NCBI RefSeq assembly: GCF_947507565.1
Contig: NC_089191.1
Span: forward strand, 124,001-188,000
Direction: 5' to 3'
Origin: Oscarella lobularis
Taxonomy: Eukaryota > Porifera > Homoscleromorpha > Homosclerophorida > Oscarellidae
Length of the DNA stretch: 64,000 nucleotides
The notes under the pieces are model-generated. The model was given only the letters and a program-made list of their open reading frames with translations. It did not search any database and had not been told where the DNA came from. Positions 25,779 through 37,670 of this stretch are shown here, in pieces (within the stretch, counting starts at the first letter, position 1; each line of letters begins with the position of its first letter). Position numbers and translations under genes: made by a program.

Positions 25779-28421
25779 CTAGTTGAGTCTTTTTCTCTTG
25801 CTCTCGTTCTCCCATTCCCGTGCCTCTTTGGCTTTTTGCGCAAGCTCATCCTCACCCATAAGACCCTGGGGGAAAATCAATTAATTCAATTAATATTATT
25901 AATTGATTTAATTCATTAGGTACCTTTTCTTTTTCTATTACGAGTTTCGCCGTAGCCCCGTTTTCCTCACTCACAGACGCCGACACTTCGAGAACGCCGT
26001 TTTCGTCGACAGAAAACATGACGCTAATTTTAACCTAGACCCTCGATTTTTTCCAAAGAAACGCGCTAAGTTTTCTTTCTCCCATACTTGGCCTCTTGGT
26101 CTTGGTGGCAATCCGGGTAAAATAAATTTCCCTAGAAGCCTAAAAAGAGATTGAAGTTTTTATTTAATATCTCTTAATTTAATTAAAACATACCGATTCT
26201 TCTTCGTAAATTTGTCCTCACCTTCAAAAACCTTAATAAGAAACTATATTATAAAATTAAACAATATGTATCTTTCCATTTTGCCTCAACAATGGCCTTT
26301 GTTTGATTATCCTCATTATTGTAATAAATTCGCGAGTGGCTATAGGGAATGGTCGTATTTCGCGGTATGAGTACGCTCATTTTCCCGCCGGCTAATTCGA
26401 TCCCCAGACTCATAGGAGTAACATCCATCTAAAATCAATAATAAATAAAAGATTAAGAGTATCCTTGTCTTACCAAAGTCAGTCCTCCCAGTTTCTCAAA
26501 AGCAAGCTTTTCTTCATACGTTAGAGTGAGATTAGCTGCCTGTATAGCCGCTCCCATAGCAACGGCTTCATCAGGATTAATCCTCTTACTCAAAGTCTAA
26601 AAAAGAAAAAATCAATAATTAATATAATACCCCGTTAGCGCGCGATACTTTTTCCGGGAAAAAATTCTCAAGTAGCGCTTGTATTTGAGGAATTCGACTC
26701 GATCCCCCAATCAGTACGATTTCATCCACGTCGCCCTTAGAAACGCCAGCGTCCTTTAGCGCGCGTTCCACCGGAACTAAACAGCGCTCAAACAAATCAG
26801 AATTGATATCATTAAACTGATCGCGAGTGAGAGACGCGTCGAAATCTTCGCCTCCAATTAAAGCATCGACCTCAATAGAACCCTAATAAATAAATAATTA
26901 TAATCGGATTAGAAAGGGGGATATTTTTTATCTATACTTCCGTTGAGTGAGATAGGGTGTGTTTGAGTTGTTGGCACGCGTCGCGGAGTTTTTTAAGAGC
27001 CTTGGCATTCTCTAACACGTTCACATTGCCACACTTCTCCTTTACCTTATAAAATATATATCTTTGATTCTTTATATTTTTTATTTCGTTCTCTACGTAC
27101 TTGTGGTGCAAAGTATTTAACGAGATTATTGTCGAAATCTTGCCCGCCCAATTGCATGTCCCCGGACGTGCTCTTCACTTCAAACACGTGACCGTCAACA
27201 ATGAGCACAGTGACGTCAAGAGTACCACCGCCTAAATCATAGATAAGTAGCGTGCGCGGCTCATCGGACCCAGTTCCTAGGCGGAAAAAATCAATAGATA
27301 TCTATATTATTGATTTTTTGCGTTTGCCTCTTTCGAGGCCATAGGCTAGAGATGCGGCCGTTGGTTCATTGATTACGCGCTCGAGTTTGAGACCGGCAAT
27401 TGTGCAGGCGTCGATTGTAGCCTGGCGTTGAGCATCATTAAAATAAGCTAATAAATTCACAAAGGGTGTCTGTCTTCTTTATTATATATAATATATAATA
27501 ACCTGGTACTGTTACAACGACTGATTTGATCGGACTGCCGAGATAATCTTCCGCTGTTCTTTTCATTTTCATGAGAACAGCGGCCGAAATTTCTTCAGGT
27601 GTAACAATCTAAAATATAATACATAAAAATTTTAATAGAAATTCGTATGAGCCCTCCCAAACCGTTTCGACTCCACGTTTTTTCACTTTTACAGCGCAAT
27701 GTTCGCTCTCTGCCAAATCGAAAGACCACAAACTGAGAAATTCTTCAATGACGTCATCACTTCTCCTAAAAAAATAACCCGTAAGAAAAAATAGCGCGCG
27801 TGCTCACTTCACTTTACCTTCTCCCTATCATTCTCTTAGCGTCATAAATAGTGTTCTTCGGATTCCGCGACTACGCATGCGCAGAGTAAACACGAGGCGA
27901 CGAACGCTCGACTTTCTTTTCCTCACCGCTTGCGACGCCGCCGCTTCGCCGACGAGCATATCGCTCTCAGTATAAGCGACCCATGAAGGAGTCGTCCTAT
28001 GTCCCATGTTATTAGCGATGACCGTCGCTCGACCGCCTTCCCACACGGCGATGCACGAATAGGTCGTGCCTAGATCGATTCCTACGGCTGGCGAAGGCGT
28101 TTCGACGGCTTCTGACGTCTCTTTCGGTTTTTCCGCTTCGTTTTTCAGCGTCCTTGTCTCGTCTGAAGCTGCGCGCATCCTCGCGAGGCGTTCGAGGTCA
28201 TTTTTGGGGATTGGATTACGTTTTTCGAACGGGTCTCCTTCCAGATTAGCTCCTCGTTCTTCCTCTTCCATTTCGGGTTCTTCGCACGTGCCACGTGCAT
28301 CATTTGGCGGGCCCCGGATACAATCAATCATCAATCCAAGGTATTGTCTTATTGATTTCCCCTTTGTCAATTGTTTTGTCGTGTAGTAGTTCCTCCAATC
28401 CGACGAGGCAGACGCAGCCAT
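25779..28421 (-). CDS. Atypical Hsp70 with N-terminal extension and no lid
   Basis: Hsp70 superfamily ATPase, about 13 exons. The nucleotide-binding domain is complete: [81 protein letters not shown] and [15 protein letters not shown]. The substrate-binding beta-domain is present in shortened form ([40 protein letters not shown]). The protein stops soon after [10 protein letters not shown], so the helical lid and any EEVD or KDEL tail are missing. Before the ATPase domain there are up to about 110 extra residues, acidic and charged. The start is uncertain (28421, 28331 or 28271), since the upstream sequence may be repeat-derived. Two introns have GC donors (27327, 26284). Confidence 0.8.
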
Positions 28422-28690
28422 CCCTCTGTGGCCAAGAGCGATAAATAGGCCATACCTCTGCAGAGGCTCTAGAGTTGCCTCCCCGCATAAGGCTGAGCAC
28501 TGGCGGGTAAATCAGTGACGCCCCTTGGAATTGCACCTGCGAGTGGACTGACATCCCAGCTGCCACTCGCAGTCCAAGGCTCGGAGCCAGGAGGTTAAAC
28601 GGGCTCATCCTCCGCGGGGGAGTCTGGAGTGACCCCACGAGTCCGTTGACTCATAAGCAGGTGCCCATCTGGCCTTACCCCATTGGGGGC
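28330..28690 (-). mobile_element. Possible retroelement remnant upstream of the Hsp70-like gene
   Basis: A GC-rich block unlike the surrounding intergenic DNA. Read on the minus strand, it has an open frame of 104 codons (28638-28324) and ends in a short ATTG/GATTGATT simple repeat, the kind of tail seen at the 3' end of some LINE/SINE elements. I cannot match it to a known family. It could instead be a 5' UTR or ncRNA. Confidence 0.25.
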
Positions 28691-28961
28691 GAGGGGGTGG
28701 ATGGAGGAGAGGGGAAACTATGCTTGAATTTTCTTTTACATCCGGGACTTTTATTAAATAAAATTTGACATGACTTCTCCTACTTTTCGTGCGGCCCTAT
28801 CTAGTGTTCACGCGCCTAGCTACTGGATTCACACGTCACGTGATCTAATATGCGCCTGGTCTATATATAAAAATTTAAATTATTCAATTTTCAATCCACG
28901 AGAACATTGGGACTGCAGGCTGCCACTTTGTCTCCTTCTTCACTCCTGTCAAATTTGAATG

Positions 28962-29450
28962 AAAAACCATGAACTATAGTTCACGGTCAATTTTCGATGA
29001 AAAACCGTGAATTATAGTTCACGGTCAATTTTGAATGAAAAACCGTGAATTATAGTTCACGGTCAATTTTGATTGAAAAACCGTGAACTATAGTTCACGG
29101 TCAATTTTGATTGAAAAACCGTGAACTATAGTTCACGGTCAATTTTGAATGAAAAACCGTGAATTATAGTTCACGGTCAATTTTGGATAGAAAACCATGA
29201 ACTACAGTTCACGGTCAATTTTTGATGAAAAACCGTGAATTATAGTTCACGGTCAAATTTTGATGAAAAACCGTGAATTATAGTTCACGGTCAATTTTTG
29301 ATGAAAAACCGTGAATTATAGTTCACGGTCAATTTTGAATGAAAAACCGTGAACTATAGTTCACGGTCAATTTTGATTGAAAAACCGTGAACTATATAGT
29401 TCACGGTCAATTTTGGATGAAAAACCGTGAATTATATGTAGTTCACGGTT
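28962..29450. repeat. Tandem array of 13 palindromic 38-bp units
   Basis: Thirteen copies with starts at 28966, 29004, 29042, 29080, 29118, 29156, 29194, 29232, 29270, 29308, 29346, 29384 and 29424. The period is exactly 38 bp except for one 40-bp step. Each unit is a near-perfect palindrome, CCGTGAACTATAGTTCACGG, plus an AT-rich linker caattttgaatgaaaa. Several copies have a single centre change (GAATTATAG); the last two have 2-4 bp insertions in the centre only. Arms are conserved while centres vary. No known satellite is recognised. Confidence 0.95.
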
Positions 29451-29910
29451 GCCTACCTCGGCGATCTCCAAATAAACGCCCTAGATCTTACCTTGTTTAT
29501 CGCTTGTCGACGGGCGAGAACAGCTCACACGTCCAGTGGAAGAACGCCGAGCGTCAAGAAATTTCCGAATTGGACTTTTTTTTCAACGAGAGACGTAGAC
29601 ACGAGCCAAAACCGCCGAAAAAGACTTCAAAACGTGCCTAGCGAACGCGAGAACATCAGCTAGACTAATTCGAGCGTCGTACCCGTTCTATTCGCCGCAA
29701 GAACGCAGAGAAGCAACGGCATGGCATCATGCAGGGATCGAATAACGTAACGTGCGCTTTTTCCACTTTCTCTATCAAATACCCGTCCTATAATAATAAT
29801 AATACGTATACCTTTCGACCACGTACTAGAAAAATAATAACTTGCTGTTCAAATTGTATTTTCTGGGTCACAGAAGGGAGGGGGAGTCGAGAAAAAAAGC
29901 GTACGCTACT
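29451..29910 (+). other. Short open frame of unknown status, then nothing recognisable
   Basis: Downstream of the palindrome array, an acceptor-like ccctag at 29492-29497 is followed by an open frame to TAG 29639-29641 (reading SYLVYRLSTGENSSHVQWKN and a basic KPPKKTSKRA end). I do not recognise it, and there are no visible upstream exons, so it may be a terminal exon, a relic or chance. 29642-29910 shows an ATA microsatellite and no gene. Confidence 0.25.
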
Positions 29911-32900
29911 CTACTGACTTCTATAGGGAGATGTACCGGCAGCTCCTAAAGGTTTATCACTTCCTTTCGTATCTTGATCCATGTCAAATTCTCGAGCCTT
30001 GAGCCTGTAGAATCGAGTGCCAACTGGAAGCTTAAACCGGTTGTTTTTCTAAACAAATCCACCCCTCCCATTTTTTTGAATTAATTAATTAATATAGGCT
30101 CAAACCTTTTTGCATTGGCAATATTCTCTTTCTGTGACGTAAGCGAGTATCTGGGCCCTTTTTTCGGCTCCAGTACCGATTCCCAGTTTCTCAAACGAAT
30201 CAGGATGCAGGAAATAGAGCACGCCCCCTACCGTATAAGTAATGAAAGCGTCGCGCTCCGACGAAAAAACAAACAAAGCCAAATCACCAACACGAAAACT
30301 AAAACACCCAAAATTATAACTATAGATTCAATAAATTAAAATCGCTTACTCGATCAAAGCCAATTTGGGTCTCGGCTTTCCCGTGGTTGCCCTGGGCAAC
30401 GAATAAGACACTCCATTCAGAGCCAAAATCTTCAACATTTCATCAATATGTTTTTCGAGTTCCTGATGTTTAATCTCCATTTCCTGTTCGCGTCGAAGAA
30501 GTCTCTCTTCGAAGAGCTCCTTCGCTTTCTCCGCGAGATCGACGCTACGCTTCATCTCCTTCATATCCCGTTCACTCTCCATCAATTTTTTAACGACGTC
30601 ATCATCGGCGGGGGGCGTGGCTCCGTCTCGAACAACGTCTTCAAATATTTCCGATTTTTGCATGGTCATTAGTGACGTCATCTCTGCTTCGCTTGTTTCC
30701 AGCTTCTTTTCAACGCCTTCTTTGTCTCGCTTTGCGTCCTCTAAATCCACTAAAGCGTCGCTTAGTTTTCCCTCGAGACTAATCAATTTTTCGTCACGTG
30801 ATTTTTCTTCTTTTTCCATAAAGGCAAGTTGTTCTTTGAGTCGAGATATCTCGCTCTGAGATTCCTCTAAAATATTCTTTTCTTTTTTGAGCAATTTTGT
30901 GCTGGTTGTCACGTGCTCTTCTTCAATTCTCAAAATTTCGTCGTTTTTTTCTGTGAGCGTTTTTTCTAATTTCTCTAATTTCGATTTCGTTTCGGCGACT
31001 TCTGACGTCATTTCCTTAATTTTTTCTTCACTTCGAATTTTAATTTTTAATATTTCGTCGTCTTTTTGAGCCAGAACCTTCTCCAAATTCCCCATTTTTA
31101 ATTTTACCTCATCTACTTCCGCTTTAGATTGTGACGTAATCATTTGAATTTTTTCATCACTTTCAAATTTTGCTTGATTTTCCTCTTGAACTTTCTTCTC
31201 CATTTCCTTCAAACGATTTTCAAATTGCTTTCTCTGCTCAACAATCAAACGATCTTTTTCCTGATTTTCCGCCTGTAAAAGTGACACTTGTTTCAAGCTC
31301 AATTCATCAACACTTTCAACGCCACTATCTGGGTAATAGACAGCCAAAGAGGAGACGTTCGAAGAAGAAGAAGAAAATAGATGATTTGATTCTACAGGCA
31401 TCAAATCCTTTAGCTGATCAAAATAAGATTGATTAATTAGCCGGACATCTGCTCCACAAAAACGCGGCAAATCCATCTAGAAAATAAATAAATAAATAAA
31501 TAAATAAATGAGATCGAGTCGACTTACGGCAAATCTTGAAGGCAAATCCGAAATTCCCACAAATAGAGTCTGTATAAAGTGTTTGCCTAAAAGAAAGACT
31601 CATAATCTATATTAGAAATCGTATGTTTATACCTAGTTCGTCTCTGAAGTCTTCCCGTCTCTTTACTTCGTCCGTACGAGCCTTTGAAGCGACTCCAGAC
31701 ACTCCAGAAGCCCACTAAGGAATCATTAATTATTATTCATTATTTATTATTATTTGTACTTTTAAAAATTGTTCGTTGAATTGCTTTTGTCTGATCACTT
31801 CTCCCACGGATTTCAAATAGAGAATTGGAGTTCGATTTATTTCCATGACAACTTCAATCCTAATAGAATTAATTAATTAATTAATTGAGAAATAGAATTC
31901 TGATTGTGAACCTTTGTCTCGAGATTTTGACGTTTTCCAATTGGAGAACAACACGACTGTCACATTCGCAAATTTTCTTCTGCATTGCCATGAGCCAATG
32001 CATTCGCTTGTGTAAATTAATAGACAACTCCTTCTTAGCATTACCAAACCTCAACTTGCTCTGCCTACAAAAAACAATAAATAAATAACTAATTAATTAT
32101 AAAATCTCTTGCCTCAATCGTTGATAATTCTCAGCTAAACCCGGAAGCTGCGCTTCATGTGCTGCACAGAGGTCAGGAAGTATTGAGAGATCTCTTAGAG
32201 CAGCTGCCCTTTCGCCGTTCTTTCTCCATCCCTGTGCTATGTCCGACTGCTCTCGTTCCACAATGAAAATTTGTTTCAATTGCAATTCGAGTTGCTCAAA
32301 CCGTTCGTTCAATCCAGACACTTCTTTCATAGCCGGATTATCCAGCATTCCTTTGGGGAAAAATTCAAAATATATACATATATAACCCATATTATAGGAA
32401 TTTATTTTTTACCTGTAATCAATTCAGCTTGTTTCATTGTTTCTTTGAGAGTTTCTTCCGTCACGTGATTCAACGTGGATTGACAAATCAAGGATAAGTT
32501 TTCAATGGAAGATTTTGTGTCCTAAGGTAAGAGTCACGCGATTCTTTAACTAATTAATTATTTAATTACGTGTTTTGATATCCAATCAAGAAGAGTCAAC
32601 GAATTTTCTCCACATTCCAATTCTTCTTCCAAATTTTCATTTTCCGTTGATCCAATCAGAGACGCTGGAAGAGGAATTTTCCTCAGTAATTCAATCGTAA
32701 ATTGAAATCTAAAAGAGCCAAAAGTATAAATCCACGCGAAAAAATTCCAATTTAATTTCTCAAACTTGTCTATTTCCTCAACGTAACCCGACTTCATCTC
32801 CAAAAACTTTCTAAATTTAGCGCAAAAAGTCGACATCCTCTGCCCAAATAATCTATAAATAAATAAATGCATATTTAAATTTGGGCCTAGTCTTTTATCT

Positions 32901-33604
32901 TACATCCCCGTCTTTTCTAAATTCGCTAAAGCCGCATCCCATCCCATTTTCTGCATGCGCTGATCTCTCAATAAATCAGAGCATGCCTTTGAAAGTTTTG
33001 CACTCTCGCGATAAATCATCTATAATAATTATTTATTTCGAAAATTTTTTTTCTCGGGGTCTGCTAACTTGAGCCAATTGTATTCGTTCGCGTAATGTCT
33101 CCTGACAGGATCGCATCTTTTTCGTCGCGTTAAGACGACTAAGTAAGTTCCCGTCTAAAAAATTCTCCAAATTCGAGAATTAATAGGAAATTTTTCTCCG
33201 TATCTACCTGATTCGATTCGAGATGAGAGTACGAGCGAATCGCCTGAAGCCAATTCGATTGCGGACTTGTCGTAGAGAAATAGGGGACTCGTTTCCTAAA
33301 GGGGCCCCACCCCCGGATTCAACGTCTATTCGCTGAATTCACGCGTTTGACTTACTGTTCCCGTGTTGTAACTAGCTACTTTGGCGTCGCTATCCAAAAC
33401 CAAGCCTTGGGAAGTTAAGAGAACCTGTTTCTCAACGGAAATTCGAACTTCCTCAGCCAAAGCGAGTTGGAGTTGAAATACGCTGGCAAAACACGCCAAA
33501 ATAGCTTCGATAGCGTAGCGAAAAGCAATCTCTTACTCTCCCATGGCATGTTTGATGTCCAGTTGGACCAAATGGCCCGGGTTTACAAGAAAAATCGTCA
33601 GCAT
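29911..33604 (-). CDS. RB1CC1: RB1-inducible coiled-coil protein 1 (FIP200, autophagy scaffold)
   Basis: Scaffold of the ULK1 autophagy-initiation complex. The start ATG 33604 gives MLTIFLVNPGHLVQLDIKHA, the N-terminal ubiquitin-like strand pattern of FIP200, then VLLTSQGLVLDSDAKVASYN. A long alpha-helical region follows. One large exon (31476-30346) is nearly all heptad coiled coil from SLLQAENQEKDRLIVEQRKQ onward. The C-terminal Claw domain is complete: FITYTVGGVLYFLHPDSFEK, REYCQCKK, then NRFKLPVGTRFYRLKARE. The protein looks roughly 1000 aa, clearly shorter than human (1594). The Claw binds FIR motifs of cargo receptors. Divergent with the harmonin-like gene, 226 bp between start codons. 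Confidence 0.9.
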
Positions 33605-33830
33605 TCGCTTTCGATGGGCTCCAAGTCGACTTGAAGTACACTAAACGTGGTTCGGGACGATGTCGCAAGTTGCCAAGTGACGTCAGACCATTGCAAGGCA
33701 GTTCTAAACGAGATATGCGCGATCAACACTTTAATGACGTCACGATGACTCAGGGGCGTGTACCCGATCTTTTAATAGGTTTTGCGTAATTCGTGGACCT
33801 CCCGGATAGGGGCGGAGTTTCGTTATAGCC

Positions 33831-36286
33831 ATGAATTCGACTCCAGAGCCTTCAGCTCCTGATAAGAAAAGAGCTGCAAAGGAATTCAAAGCCAAGGCAA
33901 AATACAATTCAAATAGATATCTCGTTTTCACATAAATTCAAGGTGGTAAAAGTCATTGACGATGAGGGAGATAGAGACGCGCTATTTGAAGCACTGCGTG
34001 ATTACCAGGGGTAGGAGCAAAGTGATAAATCCAAGCTACAACATCAAGTGGGCGTTTTCTTAGAACGTGGGCAATCGACTCGCTGATGACAACACTGGAG
34101 CAAATTCTAAACGAGCCAAATCGTCTTCAGTTATACAGCGTAATTCGGTAAGGACACAAAAGTGGACTCAAAGTGACCGGGGGTACTGTACATACTCAGG
34201 GACTTGATCCCGCCTCGAGATCAAGAAGCGTTCGACGAATTAGCACCGGTTGTTCCGAGGTGCCGCCGCCCACCGCGCATTTTATGGCACTCGCTCTATA
34301 GATCCTAATCTAGTGGCGTCATTCGAAAAGTTCACGTATCTCACAACGGACACGAGCCTTTGGGATTTACGGTCACCGGAGGAATGGAATACAAGTTGGG
34401 TTTCTATGTTACGGACGTGCAACAGCCCTCAAAGGCGTCAGCTGCAGGGATAATGGTATACAGTACTCTGGGCTATGTTTAGGAACGCCCTATACTTTGT
34501 TTTCTAGACTGGGGACTGCCTTATTAGCCTCAATGGTTGCGATATATCAAGTCTGACTCACAAGGAAGTCATTCAGTTTATAAAGAATAAAAGAGAATTG
34601 GCTCTCTATTTGAAAAGTAGCAATTTCGCGAAACGATATAGGGAATTATTCAATATAACGATTCTTTAGCTGGGGGACTAATACCAGAACAAGGGTAAAA
34701 GGGAGTCCAATCTATTTTATCTATTCAATATTCCATGCAGGTCAAAGGATGAACCAATCAGCTGGAAAACTCTAAAGAAGGATGACGTACAAACGAAGGA
34801 ACGCAAGGTAAATTAACTAAGTCCATGCGAAGGAGAAAAGACTTTTTATTAATTAATAGAATTCTGTCGTTCGCGAAATGCACGCACGTGATCCCACGGC
34901 CCTAGGAACGGACGAACGACGCGTTCAAATGCACGTGGAATCGGGAAAACCAATTGGATGCAGGTAAGGGGAGAAAAGAACTTGAAGGACAACCATACTA
35001 TCTATCTATCTATTGAACTTAGCCTACGAGGTGGAATACAACATAAAATGGGAATATTTGTAGCTGACGTACAGCCGGGAACACTGGCTGATAAAGTCGG
35101 TCTACAGGTTATTAGATGGGATCATTAATTATGTGCGTAACCCTCTTCTGTTTTTATAGAATGGTGATCAAATACTTTCCGTCAATGACATCAGTTTTCT
35201 TCGAATAGCGCACGCACAGGTAAAATTTAAAAATAATTTTTTTGGAGAGGAAGTGGACTATTTTCTCGTAGGCAATCGCCGTTATAAAATCAAGCCCATT
35301 TCTAATCATGACCGTAAAATCGCCTAAGGTATCATCCGGGTCCCACGTCAATTATAATTGAATTTGACTATTTTTAGCATACAAAACCGCGAGAACCGGC
35401 AGAACCTCTTAATCCCAATATAACATTTGGTCTTCCTGATCAACAAAAGAGAAAAGAAAAAGAAAAAGAAGAAGAACCGCTTTCTTTACCGCCCATAAAG
35501 AAAGCGGCTCCTGGACTGGCTTTAGGATCAGGTACAGAAATAATTAAAATACAGTTATTTATTATATTATTCTATTTTTAGGATTTTCTGCTGAAGCTTT
35601 TCCTGATTTGGATAACGTTGATTTTTCTAAGCATTACGGTTCAGTCCGGGAAAGTATCTATTCACTGGGATCAGACGATTACGATCACGTGAGTACAGCA
35701 GAAGTCGAAAGGAGAAGAATCAGCAGAAAATCATCAGCAGCGAGCATGCGCAGAGTCACCCAAAACGTAGACAAAAAATCGCAATAAAAATAAAATTAAA
35801 ATTGATTATGTTAGTTTGATGAGGAAATTCTCAATGGACGAGAAGCTCAAGAGTATCACATCCTCAAAGTCAATAAATAATTTGGGGATGTCACGTGTGA
35901 ATTATGGTTATTTTTCCACTAGATGGGACCCCTGGGAATTAGTATCGAAGGCGGAAAAGATCGAGGGGGCCCAGTGAAAATACATTCACTCGATCCGGAT
36001 GGAATTATAGCGCAACAAAGTAACTAAAATTAAAAAACCCGTATGAAACCTTAATAAATGATTTTTCTCCTCAAGGCACGATTCTTCCGGGTATGGAGAT
36101 TCTCAAAATCAATGAACACAGTCTCGTTCACGTGACCCACGAAGAAGCCGTAGCCATTCTCAAGGAAACAGAAGAAAATGACGAGGTGAATAAAATCAAA
36201 TTCTAAATTTCAATCTATTGCTAATTGACGCGTACACGTAGGACGAAATTGACGTGACGATTGCCACATCAAATATAGAACATTAA
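33831..36286 (+). CDS. USH1C: Harmonin-like scaffold with three PDZ domains
   Basis: Order: N-terminal harmonin homology domain (REFKAK-like KRAAKEFKAK, TLEQILNEPNRLQLYSVIRD, LIPPRDQEAFDELAP); PDZ1 with carboxylate loop PLGFTV; PDZ2 (GCSLRGGIQHKMGIFVADVQ); a charged Lys/Glu and Ser/Arg linker; and PDZ3 with loop GPLGISIEGG ending TIATSNIEH. The same HHD-PDZ-PDZ-linker-PDZ layout occurs in harmonin and PDZD7, scaffolds of microvillus and stereocilium links. About 16 exons; the first intron has a GC donor (33897). A sponge-grade harmonin would act in collar-microvillus adhesion, which is inference. Its stop is 18 bp from the ARMC1 stop. Confidence 0.85.
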
Positions 36287-36304
36287 TAGTTAATTTTAAT
36301 TTTT

Positions 36305-37517
36305 TTACCAGTACAATGATTTGGCAAGATATCCACTCACCGTACCAAACCAACTGCTTGACTTATTCGCCGACGATTCCTTCTCAGGACGCGCGAGAGC
36401 CTAAAAAATAAATTATTAATAATCAATTAATCTTATAATATTTATTGACTGTTTTGTTTTCTTCCATGTCGGCTAGATCCGGTTCCGGGAGGTATTCCGG
36501 GTCATTCTTCGGTTCGGATTCGAATTGATTTGGACGCGAATCGTAGGAGAGAGTCATCTAAATTCAATTTTAATTAAATAATCACGTGATTATGTATCTT
36601 CGAGTGAGCACTTCTTCGCCCGTTTGCTTTCGAATGACTTGCTCCGCGTGCATGATCTTACTCGACGAAATCGCTTCACACAAAGCCTATAATAAATAAT
36701 AAATAGTCACGTGATCCCATCTCAGATAATTAATAGTCACGTGATTATTTTTCAAATATTTAATTACTTAATTAATTAATAGTCACGTGATTATATAATT
36801 AATTGTTTCTCTTACGCTTGGTTTGACTTCTTTCTTTGCTCTCACTGTGCATCGCTTCTTTGCCATGTTGAAAGTAAAGCTGATTACGCCGGAAACGGAG
36901 AGCAATTTTTCCTCAGCAATTCGACGACACGTCTAAAATAAATAATAAATAAATAAATAAATATTTATTTATTTATTTTTGCGGACTGACTTCGTCCATG
37001 AGTCCCTTGACTTGGAGAACGTATTGCTTAACTTTTTTTATCGACGAAGCAATAGCTCCGTCAGATGGGCACAATTTCGTGTGAACTGCTGATGCTAAGT
37101 CTCGCGTTCTTTTCGCCGATTTTTCGCTGGACACCACCCACGATAATTATTTCAATTACGATTCTAGACCGGTCTTACCTTTTCATAATCGTTTGGAGAC
37201 TGATTACCATTCCCAATTCCGTTTTCATGGCGTTGTGATTGGTCGGAGTCTTTGCGAGTAAATACAGAGCCTAGATGCCTTCGAATTGGTCGTTTATTGC
37301 AGCGAATAGTAAAATCGAACCTCCAGTGCCGTGTTGACGACTTTCTCGTCATCGTTGTCGAGGAAAAGAACGAGACTTTGAAGGCTGCTTTGATCCTGGA
37401 CGAAAATGTCTTCGATTTTCGCCTCCGAGGGCGCGTTCTTACCTTCGCGATGGTCGATCGGTTGCGCGGATCGGCGGCGAGCTCGCGAAGATGCTGTACG
37501 ACGGAGAGAACGTCCAT
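36305..37517 (-). CDS. ARMC1: Armadillo repeat-containing protein 1
   Basis: Seven to eight exons on the minus strand. Start MDVLSVVQHLRELAADPRNR matches the family start; then LVLFLDNDDEKVVNTALE, ALYLLAKTPTNHNAMKTELG, a ferredoxin/HMA-like segment SVSGVISFTFNMAKKRCTVR, KIMHAEQVIRKQTGEE, and the invariant C-terminus SGYLAKSLYW (human ends LSRSFYW). ARMC1 is a cytosolic/mitochondrial protein tied to mitochondrial distribution. The penultimate donor (gtgctc) is weak. Start is 153 bp from the MTFR1 start on the opposite strand. Confidence 0.93.
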
Positions 37518-37670
37518 TCTTCGCTTCGGGTGCCGTTACACTTCTTCAAACGTCTGCTGCGTCTACGATTGGACGATGACGGAGCCACGTGACAAATCGC
37601 CGCGTAACGATTCGTCGCTTCCAGTCACGTGAAGACGCGTTCAAACAACCGAAGGGAAAGGAAGCATCGC

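Noticed and set aside
28962-29450. CRISPR-like repeat array
   Set aside because: Repeats are regular, but the linkers between them are also repeated (AT-rich 16-18 bp, nearly identical), so there are no unique spacers, and the context is a eukaryotic genome.
30448-31436. Several plus-strand open frames rich in Phe and Ser
   Set aside because: Antisense shadow of the FIP200 coiled-coil exon.
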